Shown: piece after piece, positions 51,069-59,153 of the stretch
Numbering within the stretch: the stretch's first letter is position 1
How the letters are laid out: the number at the start of each line of letters is the position of its first letter
Source: Cellulomonas dongxiuzhuiae
GTDB lineage: Bacteria > Actinomycetota > Actinomycetes > Actinomycetales > Cellulomonadaceae
Direction: 5' to 3'
DNA: 64,000 nt
NCBI RefSeq assembly: GCF_018623035.1
Contig: NZ_CP076023.1
Location: 1,364,001 to 1,428,000 of the forward strand
Program-made: the position numbers and the translations under genes
Notes under the pieces: model-generated
The model's database searches: none
Told to the model about the DNA's origin: nothing
What the model saw: only the letters and a program-made list of their open reading frames with translations

Positions 51069-52367
51069 TCAGCGGTAGGTGATGCTCGACGTGCTGTAGC
51101 CGCAGGCGCTGCTCGGCCCGGACCCGACCTTGGTCGGCTCGCCGGACGTGACGCCCCGGTACTCCTCGCAGATGACGATCTTGCGCGACGCGTCGTTGAG
51201 GATCGTCACGCCCGAGATCGTCGCGCGGTCCCCGAGGTTCGGGTTGATGCCGACGAGCGACTTGCCCGGGGCCGTGACCTGGACGTTCGAGATCTGCACC
51301 GTGCGGGCGTGCTGCGTGGAGCAGTTGCCGCACGAGCGGTAGAGCTTGCCGAAGTCGGAGACCTGGAAGTTCCGGATGACGAACGTGCCCGGGCCGTTGT
51401 GCTGGAACACCTTGTCGCTCGCGTAGCGCGCGCCGCCGCCGTCGACCGTCATGGTCTGCGAGGCCGACGTGCCCTTGAAGGTCGCGGCGTCCTCGCCGAC
51501 GTCCTCCCACCACACGTTCTGGACCGTGCAGGTGCCGCGGCAGTGGATGCCGTCGGCGGCGCCCGTGCCGAGGATGACGTTCTTGATGGTCGCGCCGTCG
51601 GCGAGCTCGAACACGGGCGGCTGGCCCTCGTCCTGGCCGCCCGAGGACAGGCCGTAGTACCGCACGAGACCGCCGTCGAACGTCCCGCTGACCTTGATGG
51701 TCGCGGACACCTTCTGCTGGCCGGTGGCCGACGGCCACGACACGTTGCCGGACGGCGGGGGAGTCGTGGGTGACGTCGTGGGCGACGTCGTGGGCGTGGT
51801 GCCGCCGCCGGAGCCGACCTTCACGAGCTGCCACTGCTGGTTGTACTGGTTGTTGTCGGTGAGCTGGGTGACCGTCGCACCGTCGGCGGTCGAGCGGTCC
51901 GTGACGGTCACGGCCTTGCCCGAGTGCCGGTTGACCAGGCGGACGTAGGCGCCGCTCGCCGAGTCGCCGAGCTTGAACTGCTGGTTGGTGGCGTTGAGGT
52001 CGCTGAACTGGCGGAACTCGCCGCGGTCGGCCGTGGACCAGTTCCACAGGTCTAGCACCTTGCCGGAGTGCCGGGACTTCAGCCGGTAGTAGCCGGACCC
52101 GGAGTCGACGAACTGCCACTGCTGCCAGGCGCCGTCGTTGCGCGGCCACTGCTGGATGACGGCACCGTCCGCGGTGGAGGTGCCCGCGACATCCATGACC
52201 TTGCCGCTCTGGCGGTTGACCAGGACGTACCAGGCGGTGGTGTCGACGCTCGCGGCGGCGGCGCCGGCGGCCGTGGCCAGGCCGAGCGCACCGCCGAGCA
52301 CGAGCGCGAGGGCGGCGGCGAGCGCGACGCGGGCGGGGCGTCGGGCTGCCGGTGGGCTGGGGTGCAT
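51069..52367 (-). CDS. Secreted PL3 pectate lyase with N-terminal CBM13 (ricin) module
   Basis: 432 residues: a signal peptide (about 1-40), a CBM13 beta-trefoil with three QxW repeats (WQQWQF, TNQQFKL, YNQQWQL; about 44-182), a Thr/Ser/Pro linker (TTPTTSPTTSPTTPPPSG) and a PL3 beta-helix (about 210-432). PL3 marks are FELADGATIKNVILG, ADGIHCRGTCTVQNVWWEDV, EDAATFKG, FQVSDFGKLYRSCGNC and IVICEEYRG. PL3 enzymes cleave polygalacturonate by beta-elimination with calcium. The CBM13 is closely similar to that of the GH43 enzyme at 24075. Operator-like motifs lie 76-105 bases upstream. Confidence 0.93.
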   Translation of the reverse strand: MHPSPPAARRPARVALAAALALVLGGALGLATAAGAAAASVDTTAWYVLVNRQSGKVMDVAGTSTADGAVIQQWPRNDGAWQQWQFVDSGSGYYRLKSRHSGKVLDLWNWSTADRGEFRQFSDLNATNQQFKLGDSASGAYVRLVNRHSGKAVTVTDRSTADGATVTQLTDNNQYNQQWQLVKVGSGGGTTPTTSPTTSPTTPPPSGNVSWPSATGQQKVSATIKVSGTFDGGLVRYYGLSSGGQDEGQPPVFELADGATIKNVILGTGAADGIHCRGTCTVQNVWWEDVGEDAATFKGTSASQTMTVDGGGARYASDKVFQHNGPGTFVIRNFQVSDFGKLYRSCGNCSTQHARTVQISNVQVTAPGKSLVGINPNLGDRATISGVTILNDASRKIVICEEYRGVTSGEPTKVGSGPSSACGYSTSSITYR

Positions 52368-52442
52368 GTCTGCCTCTCGTCGGTGAGCGCGTGCGCGTCA
52401 CCCAACCACGACCGGACATTCCCGGTGAAGCCCCCGTGCGGG

Positions 52443-52472
52443 GGTGAAACGGTTTGTTGTGAACGATCACAG
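52443..52472. promoter_or_regulatory. Shared operator motifs, copy 2 (pectate lyase / PfkB intergenic)
   Basis: GGTGAAACGGTT (52443-52454) and GTTGTGAACGATCACAG (52456-52472) lie in tandem, separated by one base. The second matches the GH43 promoter motif at all 17 positions; the first differs by one base. They are in the divergent region between the pectate lyase and PfkB genes. A CCCCCGTGCGGGGG hairpin adjoins on the pectate-lyase side. Confidence 0.65.
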
Positions 52473-52517
52473 CGCGCGGTCGCCCGGGGGAGCGCGGCGC
52501 CCTGCGAGGATGCGTGC

Positions 52518-53465
52518 ATGCCGGCACCGCTCGTCTGCTGCGGCCTGACGACCCTCGACGTCACGCAGACGCTCGACCGCGTGCCGGCCCCCGACGAGAA
52601 GGTCGTCGCGGACGGTCTGGACGTCACGTTCGGCGGTCCCGCCGCCAACGCGGCCGCCGTGGCCGTGGGGCTCGGGGTGCCCACCACGCTCGTCACGGTC
52701 CTGGGTGCCGGGCCCCTGGCCGACGTGGCGCGCGCCGGCCTGGCCGCTGCCGGCGTCCGGGTCGTCGACCTGGCACCGCATGCCGCCGACGTCCTGCCCG
52801 TCTCGACCGTGCTCGTGACGCGGGCCACGGGGGAGCGCGCCGTGGTGTCCGTCAACGGCGCGCGCACGTCGCGGCTGCCGGCGCCCGCGCCCGACGTCGT
52901 GCAGGGCGCGGGTGCGCTGCTCGTCGACGGGCACCACCCCGACGCGGCCCTCGTGCTCGCGCGCGCCGCGCGTGCGGCCGGGGTCCCCGTCCTGCTCGAC
53001 GGCGGCAGCTGGAAGCCGTCCACCCCCGAGCTGCTGGCGACGGTCGACCTGGCCGTCCTGTCGGCCGACTTCCGGCTGCCGAGCGCGCTCGCGGGCGTCG
53101 GGGTCGCGCAACACGCGGTCGACGCGCTGCTCGACGCGGTCGCGGCGCTCGGCCCGTCGTTCGTGGCGCGCAGCGCGGGCGCCGGTGCCGTGCGCGTGCG
53201 ACGCGTCGCCGCGGACGGTCGGCCGGTGCGCTCGGCGCTGCGTCCCGCCGCGGTCCCCGCGGGCCGCGTCGTCGACACCCTGGGTGCGGGGGACGTGCTG
53301 CACGGTGCGATGGCGGCGGCGCTGGCGCGGGGCGACGACGCGCTCGACGCGCTCGCCGACGGCGTGCGGTGGGCGACCGTCTCGGTGCAGCACGCCGGTG
53401 CCCGTGGGTGGCTCGCTGCGACGGGTCCCGGCGCCCGGCTCCCGGAGTCCGAGCCGCGCGGCTGA
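52518..53465 (+). CDS. PfkB family carbohydrate kinase
   Basis: 315 residues with the ribokinase fold: FGGPAANAAAVAVGLG near the N-terminus, VLVTRATGERAVVSVNGART, LLDGGSWKPSTPELL, and the PfkB signature DTLGAGDVLHGAMAAAL with catalytic Asp. The sugar is unknown; the divergent pectate lyase and the nearby sugar-uptake operon suggest a catabolic substrate such as 2-keto-3-deoxygluconate, but this is inference. ATG at 52518 is the first start. Confidence 0.88.
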   Translation: MPAPLVCCGLTTLDVTQTLDRVPAPDEKVVADGLDVTFGGPAANAAAVAVGLGVPTTLVTVLGAGPLADVARAGLAAAGVRVVDLAPHAADVLPVSTVLVTRATGERAVVSVNGARTSRLPAPAPDVVQGAGALLVDGHHPDAALVLARAARAAGVPVLLDGGSWKPSTPELLATVDLAVLSADFRLPSALAGVGVAQHAVDALLDAVAALGPSFVARSAGAGAVRVRRVAADGRPVRSALRPAAVPAGRVVDTLGAGDVLHGAMAAALARGDDALDALADGVRWATVSVQHAGARGWLAATGPGARLPESEPRG

Positions 53466-53567
53466 GCCGTACCCGGCGCCCGGGCAGCGCCCTACGGGTG
53501 CGCCCGAGGCGGCTGCGTCACGCGCGGATGACACGTCGCGCACGGTCGTGTGAACCCGCGGTCACGA

Positions 53568-53583
53568 TGTGATCACGGTCACT
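53568..53583 (+). promoter_or_regulatory. CRP-like site upstream of the ROK regulator
   Basis: TGTGATCACGGTCACT matches the CRP/GlxR consensus TGTGA-N6-TCACA at 9 of 10 defined positions and lies 44 bases before the ROK regulator start. Control by carbon state through a CRP-family protein is a reasonable inference. Confidence 0.55.
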
Positions 53584-53602
53584 CCCGGCCATTGACGCTG
53601 AT

Positions 53603-53625
53603 TTGTAAGGAAGGTCTACTAACAA
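53603..53625 (+). promoter_or_regulatory. Inverted repeat overlapping the ROK regulator leader
   Basis: TTGTAAG (53603-53609) and CTAACAA (53619-53625) form an inverted repeat with one mismatch around an AAGGAAGG stretch, which may also be the ribosome-binding site. The place, directly before the GTG at 53628, fits autoregulation by the ROK protein. Confidence 0.5.
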
Positions 53626-53627
53626 AC

Positions 53628-54803
53628 GTGTCCACATTGCCCCACCCGCTCGCCGCCCGCACCGCGGGTCCCGTCCGGCGCGCGCTGCGACCGACCACCA
53701 AGGTGCTCCCCGAGCACGCCCGCGCGCACAACCGGTCGCTGGTCCTGGGCCACCTGTTCCACGAGGGGCCGTCGTCCCGCGCCGACATCGCGCGCAGCAC
53801 GGGGCTCACCCGCGTGACCGTCTCGGACCTCGTGGCCGCGCTGCTCGCCGAGGATCTCGTCGCCGAGCTGGGGGTCCGCGCCGAGAGCAGGGTGGGCAAG
53901 CCCGCGACCCTCGTCGGCCTGCGCTCGTCCGACCACCACGTCGTCGTGGTCGACCTCGCCGACGACGTGACCGTCCACGGCGCCGTCATGACCCTCGACG
54001 GCGAGGTCGTCACGCGTCAGCACGTCCCCGGCGCCGGTGCCACCGGCAGCGCGGCGGTCGCGCTCGTCGAGGACCTCTGCCGCCGGCTCGTCGCGGCGGC
54101 GACCCGGCCCGTCGTCGGCGTCGGCATCTCCTCGCCCGGTGTCATCGACGCCGCGGGTCGCGTCCTCGAGGCGCCGAACCGGGGCTGGTACGACGTGCCG
54201 CTCGCGGCGCGGCTGTCGGCCGCGCTCGGCACCCCCGTGCACGTCGCGAACGACGCCAACACGCGCGCCCTGGGGGAGTACACCTACGGCGGCGCCGCGG
54301 CCGACGCGATGGTCGTCACCGTCGGCCAGGGGGTCGGCGCCGGGATGCTCGTCGACGGGTCGCTCGTGCGCGGCCGCGGCCACGCCGCGGGGGAGATCGG
54401 GCACGTCACCGTCGTCGACGCGCAGACCGTCGGCGAGACCCCCCGGCCGTGCGCGTGCGGACGCACCGGCTGCCTCGAGACCGTGCTCAGCGCGCCCGCG
54501 CTGCGACGCCGCACGGAGCTCGCCCCCGAGGACCCCGACGCGGCGCTCGCGTCGGTCGGACGGATGCTGGGGCGCGCCCTGGCACCCGTCGTCAGCGCGC
54601 TCAATCTCGCCGAGGTCCTGCTCTCCGGCCCGCCGGAGCTGCTCGACGGACCCCTGCGGGAGGCCGCGACCACCACCCTCCGCGAGCGGACGATGCCCGT
54701 GATCGGGCAGGACCTGCGGGTGCGGATGGCGGCTCTCGACGAGGACGCGGCGCTCGCAGGCGCCGCCGTGCTCGTCCTGTCCGGGCAGCTCGGGATCACG
54801 TGA
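53628..54803 (+). CDS. ROK family transcriptional regulator
   Basis: 391 residues. The N-terminal winged helix (about 35-85) has SRADIARSTGLTRVTVSDLV; the ROK domain has VGVGISSPGVIDAAGRVLE, HVANDANTRALGEYTYGG, GVGAGMLVDGSLVRG, GEIGHVTV and the zinc motif CACGRTGCLE. Repressors of this class are released by an intracellular sugar. It is the first gene of a locus with a CUT1 binding protein, permeases, a ROK kinase and NagB, so an amino-sugar or its phosphate is the probable effector. Confidence 0.9.
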   Translation: MSTLPHPLAARTAGPVRRALRPTTKVLPEHARAHNRSLVLGHLFHEGPSSRADIARSTGLTRVTVSDLVAALLAEDLVAELGVRAESRVGKPATLVGLRSSDHHVVVVDLADDVTVHGAVMTLDGEVVTRQHVPGAGATGSAAVALVEDLCRRLVAAATRPVVGVGISSPGVIDAAGRVLEAPNRGWYDVPLAARLSAALGTPVHVANDANTRALGEYTYGGAAADAMVVTVGQGVGAGMLVDGSLVRGRGHAAGEIGHVTVVDAQTVGETPRPCACGRTGCLETVLSAPALRRRTELAPEDPDAALASVGRMLGRALAPVVSALNLAEVLLSGPPELLDGPLREAATTTLRERTMPVIGQDLRVRMAALDEDAALAGAAVLVLSGQLGIT

Positions 54804-54841
54804 CGGTCCCGAGCGACCGGGGCCGGCTCGCCGTCACGTGA
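54796..54841. promoter_or_regulatory. 11-bp inverted repeat between regulator and binding-protein genes
   Basis: TCACGTGACGG (54796-54806) is exactly repeated in inverse at 54831-54841, with a 24-base GC-rich centre. The left arm includes the end of the ROK regulator gene. It may be a regulator site (CACGTG cores) or a terminator-like hairpin that separates repressor from transport transcription. Confidence 0.5.
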
Positions 54842-54932
54842 CGACCGCGAGCCGACCTTCCAGCAGGTCGGCAGCACCACCCACCGGCGACGTCGTGGCG
54901 ACGATCGCCTCGCACACGGGAGGACCACCCAC

Positions 54933-56210
54933 GTGAAGATCCTACGTTTCGGCGCCGTCGCACTGACGTCAGCGCTCGCGCTCACCGCGTGCTCCAGCGG
55001 CGGCGGCACCGGCTCCGACGGGGCGTCCGGCGACACGGAGGGCGCCGAGATCCGCGTCTGGCTCGTCGGCACCGACACCCCTGACGTGGCACGCGAGTAC
55101 CTGACGTCGACCTTCGAGGAGGAGAACCCCGGCTCGACGCTCACGATCGAGGAGCAGTCGTGGACGGGCCTCGTCGACAAGCTCACCACCGCGCTGTCGT
55201 CCTCCGACTCGCCCGACGTCGTCGAGGTCGGCAACACGCAGGCCGCGACGTTCACGTCGGCCGGGTACTTCGCGCCCCTCGACGACATCGCCGAGGACCT
55301 GGGCGGGGACGACCTGCTGCCCGGGTTCGTCAAGGCCGGCACCTGGGAGGACACGCTCTACGCCGCCCCCTACTACGCGGGCTCGCGCATCGTGTTCTAC
55401 AGCGGGCAGGTCCTCGGGAGCACACCCGTGCCCACGACCCTCGCGGAGTACGTCCAGACCGCCACGTCCCTGCGGACGGCCGACCGGTCCGGCCTGTGGT
55501 TCCCCGGGCAGGACTGGTACAACGCCCTGCCCTTCGTCTGGGAGAACGGCGGCTTCATCGCGGAGCCCGACGACGACGGCACGTGGGAGGCGGGGTTCTC
55601 CTCCCCGGGCGGCATCAAGGGGCTCCAGCAGGTGCAGGACCTCATGGTCAACGCGTCCAACGCGCCCAAGGACGGTGACGAGGCCGAGCTGCAGGTGCCG
55701 TTCTGCGCCGGGCAGACGACGTTCCTGTCCGCACCGAACTGGATCCGCTGGTCCATCCAGGCCCCGGCCGACGCCGAGGCACCCGGATGCCCCGACACCT
55801 TCGGCGCCGACCTGCACGCCTTCCCCCTGCCCGGGGCCACCGCGGGGCAGACCGCCAAGGTCTTCGCCGGCGGGTCGAACGTCGCCGTCGCGACGAAGTC
55901 GGCGAACGTCGACCTCGCCAAGAAGGCCCTGACCATCCTGCTCTCGGAGGAGTACCAGACGATCCTCGCCGAGAACTCGATGATCCCGGCGCGCAAGTCG
56001 CTCGCGTCGGCACTGCCGCAGGACGAGTTCACGCAGGCGTCCGCCGCCGCGGCGGCCAACGCCGAGCTCACGCCGGCGACGCCGAAGTGGGGTGACGTCG
56101 AGGCGCAGAAGGTCATCCAGGACGCGCTCGTCCAGATCGCGCAGGGCGGCGACGTCCCGACGATCGCCGCGGAGCTCGACACCCAGATCGAGTCCATCCT
56201 CAACGGCTGA
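54933..56210 (+). CDS. CUT1-type extracellular sugar-binding lipoprotein
   Basis: 425 residues. The lipobox is LTAC (Cys20) with MKILRFGAVALTSALA before it. The mature body shows the bacterial family 1 binding-protein pattern: IRVWLVGTDTPDVAREYL, DVVEVGNTQAATFTSAGYF, LYAAPYYAGSRIVFYSGQV, TLAEYVQTATSL and VFAGGSNVAVATKSANVDLA. It delivers a sugar to the two permeases that follow. Gene company (ROK kinase, NagB) suggests GlcNAc, chitobiose or a related amino sugar (NgcE-like); not proven. Confidence 0.9.
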   Translation: MKILRFGAVALTSALALTACSSGGGTGSDGASGDTEGAEIRVWLVGTDTPDVAREYLTSTFEEENPGSTLTIEEQSWTGLVDKLTTALSSSDSPDVVEVGNTQAATFTSAGYFAPLDDIAEDLGGDDLLPGFVKAGTWEDTLYAAPYYAGSRIVFYSGQVLGSTPVPTTLAEYVQTATSLRTADRSGLWFPGQDWYNALPFVWENGGFIAEPDDDGTWEAGFSSPGGIKGLQQVQDLMVNASNAPKDGDEAELQVPFCAGQTTFLSAPNWIRWSIQAPADAEAPGCPDTFGADLHAFPLPGATAGQTAKVFAGGSNVAVATKSANVDLAKKALTILLSEEYQTILAENSMIPARKSLASALPQDEFTQASAAAAANAELTPATPKWGDVEAQKVIQDALVQIAQGGDVPTIAAELDTQIESILNG

Positions 56211-56220
56211 CCCGGCAGGT

Positions 56221-56253
56221 CCGGTCGGGCCCGCGCGACGCGGGCCCGACCGG
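56221..56253 (+). promoter_or_regulatory. Perfect 15-bp hairpin between binding-protein and permease genes
   Basis: CCGGTCGGGCCCGCG (56221-56235) with its exact complement at 56239-56253 and a CGA loop, 11 bases after the binding-protein stop and 22 bases before the permease ATG. Hairpins in this place usually stabilise the upstream mRNA end or attenuate transcription, so that more binding protein than permease is made. Confidence 0.75.
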
Positions 56254-56274
56254 CCGTCGACGGAGGGACACCCC

Positions 56275-57231
56275 ATGAGCTCCACCACGCTCCCGGCGGC
56301 CCCGCCGGACGCCGCCCCGGTGCCGCGCGCCACGCGCGTGATCACCCCGGCCCGCCTCCTGCCGTGGCTGATGCTGGCGCCGAGCCTCGCCGTGCTCGTC
56401 GTCATCACGGGCTACCCGCTCGTGCGCATGCTGTGGCTGTCGGTCCACGAGTACGAGCGCGCCCAGCTGCTCGGGGTGCCCGCGCCGTTCGTCGGCCTGG
56501 ACAACTACGTCGCGACGCTGACCGACGAGCGCTTCTGGGCGGTGACGGCCCGCAGCTTCGTGTTCATGCTCGTGTGCGTCGCCGTCACGATCACTGCCGG
56601 CACGCTCGTCGCGCTCCTGCTCATGCGGCTCGGCCCGGTCATGCGGCTCGTCCTGTCGATCGGCATGCTGCTGGCCTGGGCGATGCCCCCGCTCGCGGCG
56701 ATGCTGGTGTGGGGCTGGATCTTCGACACCCAGTACGGCGTCGTCAACCACGTCCTGACGTCGCTGACGGGCGACGACTGGATGGGCCACTCGTGGCTCA
56801 TCTCGCCGCTGTCGTTCTTCGCCGTCGCGGCGCTCGTCATCGTGTGGGGCGCCATCCCGTTCGTGGCGTTCACGCTGTACGCCGGCTTCACGCAGATCCC
56901 CGGGGAGGTGCTCGAGGCCGCGCAGCTCGACGGCGCGAGCGCGCGGCAGCGGTTCGCGAGCGTGCAGGTCCCGTACGTGCGGACCATCTACGTCGTCGTC
57001 ATCGTGCTCTCGATGATCTGGGACCTGAAGGTCTTCACGCAGATCTTCGTGCTGCAGGGCATCGGCGGCGTCAAGGCCCGGACCAGCACTCTGGGCGTCT
57101 ACATCTACGAGATGGGCATGGCGCAGGGGCACTACGGCGCCGCCAGCGCCATCGCCGTCATCTTCACGATCATCATGCTCGCGATCTCCGCGTACTACGT
57201 CCGCGCGACGATCAGGGAGGAGCAGCTGTGA
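56275..57231 (+). CDS. CUT1-type sugar ABC transporter permease (MalF-like)
   Basis: 318 residues with six membrane helices. The ATPase-contacting EAA loop is EVLEAAQLDGASARQRF followed by VQVPYVRTIY. LPWLMLAPSLAVLVVITGY and FVGLDNYVATLTDERFW are typical of the MalF-like partner. ATG at 56275 follows GGAGGG. Its stop overlaps the next permease start as GTGA. No ATPase gene lies in the locus; in actinobacteria such systems often share a remote MsiK-type ATPase. Confidence 0.93.
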   Translation: MSSTTLPAAPPDAAPVPRATRVITPARLLPWLMLAPSLAVLVVITGYPLVRMLWLSVHEYERAQLLGVPAPFVGLDNYVATLTDERFWAVTARSFVFMLVCVAVTITAGTLVALLLMRLGPVMRLVLSIGMLLAWAMPPLAAMLVWGWIFDTQYGVVNHVLTSLTGDDWMGHSWLISPLSFFAVAALVIVWGAIPFVAFTLYAGFTQIPGEVLEAAQLDGASARQRFASVQVPYVRTIYVVVIVLSMIWDLKVFTQIFVLQGIGGVKARTSTLGVYIYEMGMAQGHYGAASAIAVIFTIIMLAISAYYVRATIREEQL

Positions 57232-58154
57232 GCCTCGCACCCGTCGGCGCCGTGCCCGCGGCCGTCGCACCGGTCCCCGCGCCACGTCCGGCCGTCGGTG
57301 CCCGCCGCCGTCCCGCGCGCCGCACGGCGGCGTCCGTCGGCTGGGGCGTCGTCGCGGCGCTGCTCGCCGCCGCGTTCGCCTTCCCCGTCTACTGGATGCT
57401 CAACACGTCGCTGCTGCCCACCAACCTCATCTCGGGCCCCGAGCTGCACCTGTGGCCGGACCGGCTCACGCTGCGCAACTACGACACCGCGATCTTCCAC
57501 CAGGAGCGCTCGCCGTTCCTCCCCGCGCTCGGCACCTCGCTGCAGGTCACGTTCCTCGTGCTCGTCGCCTCGATGGTCCTGGCGTTCGCGGCGTCCCTGG
57601 CCGTCACGCGCTTCCGGTTCCGCGGCCGCAAGGCGTTCGTGCTCTCGATCCTGGTCGTCCAGATGGTGCCGGGCGAGGCGATGATGATCTCGGTGTTCCA
57701 GCTCGTCGACGCCTGGCAGCTGCTCAACACCGTGCTCGCCCTGGGTGTCGTCTACCTCGCGGGCGTCCTGCCGTTCACCGTCTGGACGCTGCGCGGGTTC
57801 GTCGACGGGGTCCCCGTCGAGCTCGAGGAGGCCGCGATGATCGACGGCTGCTCGCGGCCCCGCGCGTTCTGGAAGGTGACGTTCCCGCTGCTGGCACCCG
57901 GGCTCGTGGCGACCGGCGTGTTCGCCTTCCTGCAGGCGTGGAACGAGTTCATGATGGCGCTGATCATCATGACCCGGCCCGAGTCCATGACGCTGCCCGT
58001 GTGGCTGCGCACGTTCCAGCAGGCCACCAAGGCGACGGACTGGGGGGCGCTCATGGCGGGCTCCGTGCTGGTCGCCGTCCCCGTCGTCGTGTTCTTCCTC
58101 GTGGTGCAGGGGCGCATGACCGGCGGCCTGGTGTCCGGGGCGGTCAAGGGCTGA
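57228..58154 (+). CDS. CUT1-type sugar ABC transporter permease (MalG-like)
   Basis: 308 residues with six membrane helices and a Pro/Arg-rich N-terminus (about 1-35). FPVYWMLNTSLLPTNLI and the EAA loop ELEEAAMIDGCSRPRAFW followed by VTFPLLAPGLV identify the MalG-like half. GTG overlaps the MalF-like stop, and the ROK kinase starts 3 bases after its own stop, so transport and phosphorylation genes form one transcript. Confidence 0.93.
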   Translation: MSLAPVGAVPAAVAPVPAPRPAVGARRRPARRTAASVGWGVVAALLAAAFAFPVYWMLNTSLLPTNLISGPELHLWPDRLTLRNYDTAIFHQERSPFLPALGTSLQVTFLVLVASMVLAFAASLAVTRFRFRGRKAFVLSILVVQMVPGEAMMISVFQLVDAWQLLNTVLALGVVYLAGVLPFTVWTLRGFVDGVPVELEEAAMIDGCSRPRAFWKVTFPLLAPGLVATGVFAFLQAWNEFMMALIIMTRPESMTLPVWLRTFQQATKATDWGALMAGSVLVAVPVVVFFLVVQGRMTGGLVSGAVKG

Positions 58155-58157
58155 GCC

Positions 58158-59153
58158 ATGGACGCCACGATCCCGGGGGGGAGGCCGGCCGTGCCCGCTG
58201 CGCACCTCGACCCGCGCGCACCCGGATGGGGCGTGGGCGTCGACATCGGCGGCACCAAGGTGCTCGCGGTCCTGCTCGACCCTGCGGGACGGGTGGTCGG
58301 GAAGCACCGCGTCGCGACGCGACCCGGCCACGTCGGTCTCGTCGACGCGGTGACGACGTCGGTGCGGGCGCTCACCACCGCGCACGACGTGCCGGCTGCG
58401 GCGCTCGCGGGCGTCGGCATCGGCGTGCCCGGCGTCGTCGACCCCGTGTCGGGGACCGTCGAGCACGCCGTCAACGTCGGCGTGGACCGCCCGTTCGCGA
58501 TGGCCGACGCGGTCGCGGACGCCCTCGGCGCGCGCGTGCGGGTGCGGGTGGAGAACGACCTCAACGTCGCGGTGCTGGGCGCCGCGCACACCCTCGGCCC
58601 GGCGGGGGAGCGCCGGGACCTGGCGTTCCTCGCGCTCGGGACCGGGGTCGCCGCCGGTCTCCTGCTCGACGGCACGCTGCGGCGCGGCGCGCACCGGGCC
58701 GCCGGTGAGGTCGGCCACCTGACGCTCGTGCCCGACGGCCTGCCCTGCGGGTGCGGGCAGCGCGGGTGCCTCGAGCAGTACGCGTCGGGCAGTGCTCTCG
58801 ACGCCGCGTGGCCGTCGCCCGACGGGCGGCCGGCACCGCTGGTCCTGTTCGAGGCCGCAGCCGCGGGGGACCCGCGCGCCGTCGCCGTGCGCGACCGGTT
58901 CGTGTGGGCCGTCGCCGGCGCCGTGCGGATCCTGGTCCTCACGTGCGACGTCGACGCCGTCGTCGTCGGAGGGGGGGTGAGCGGCGTGGGGGAACCGCTG
59001 CTGCGCGCGGTGCGCGCCGAGCTGGCGCGCGCGACCGCGGCGTCGGCGTTCCTCGGGTCGCTGCGACTCGCCGAGCGTGTTCACCTGGCACCGCAGCACG
59101 TCCCGGTGGGTGCCGTGGGCGCCGCGCTGGTCGGACGAGGGGAGATCGGCTGA
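58158..59153 (+). CDS. ROK family sugar kinase
   Basis: 331 residues. It lacks a DNA-binding domain and shows an intact kinase pattern: WGVGVDIGGTKVLAVLL (phosphate loop), GVGIGVPGVVDPVSG, catalytic Asp in VENDLNVAVLG, LGTGVAAGLLLDG, GEVGHLTLV and zinc motif CGCGQRGCLEQY. It phosphorylates an incoming sugar such as glucose, GlcNAc or glucosamine; the following nagB favours an amino sugar. Its TGA overlaps the nagB ATG by one base (TGATG). Confidence 0.92.
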   Translation: MDATIPGGRPAVPAAHLDPRAPGWGVGVDIGGTKVLAVLLDPAGRVVGKHRVATRPGHVGLVDAVTTSVRALTTAHDVPAAALAGVGIGVPGVVDPVSGTVEHAVNVGVDRPFAMADAVADALGARVRVRVENDLNVAVLGAAHTLGPAGERRDLAFLALGTGVAAGLLLDGTLRRGAHRAAGEVGHLTLVPDGLPCGCGQRGCLEQYASGSALDAAWPSPDGRPAPLVLFEAAAAGDPRAVAVRDRFVWAVAGAVRILVLTCDVDAVVVGGGVSGVGEPLLRAVRAELARATAASAFLGSLRLAERVHLAPQHVPVGAVGAALVGRGEIG

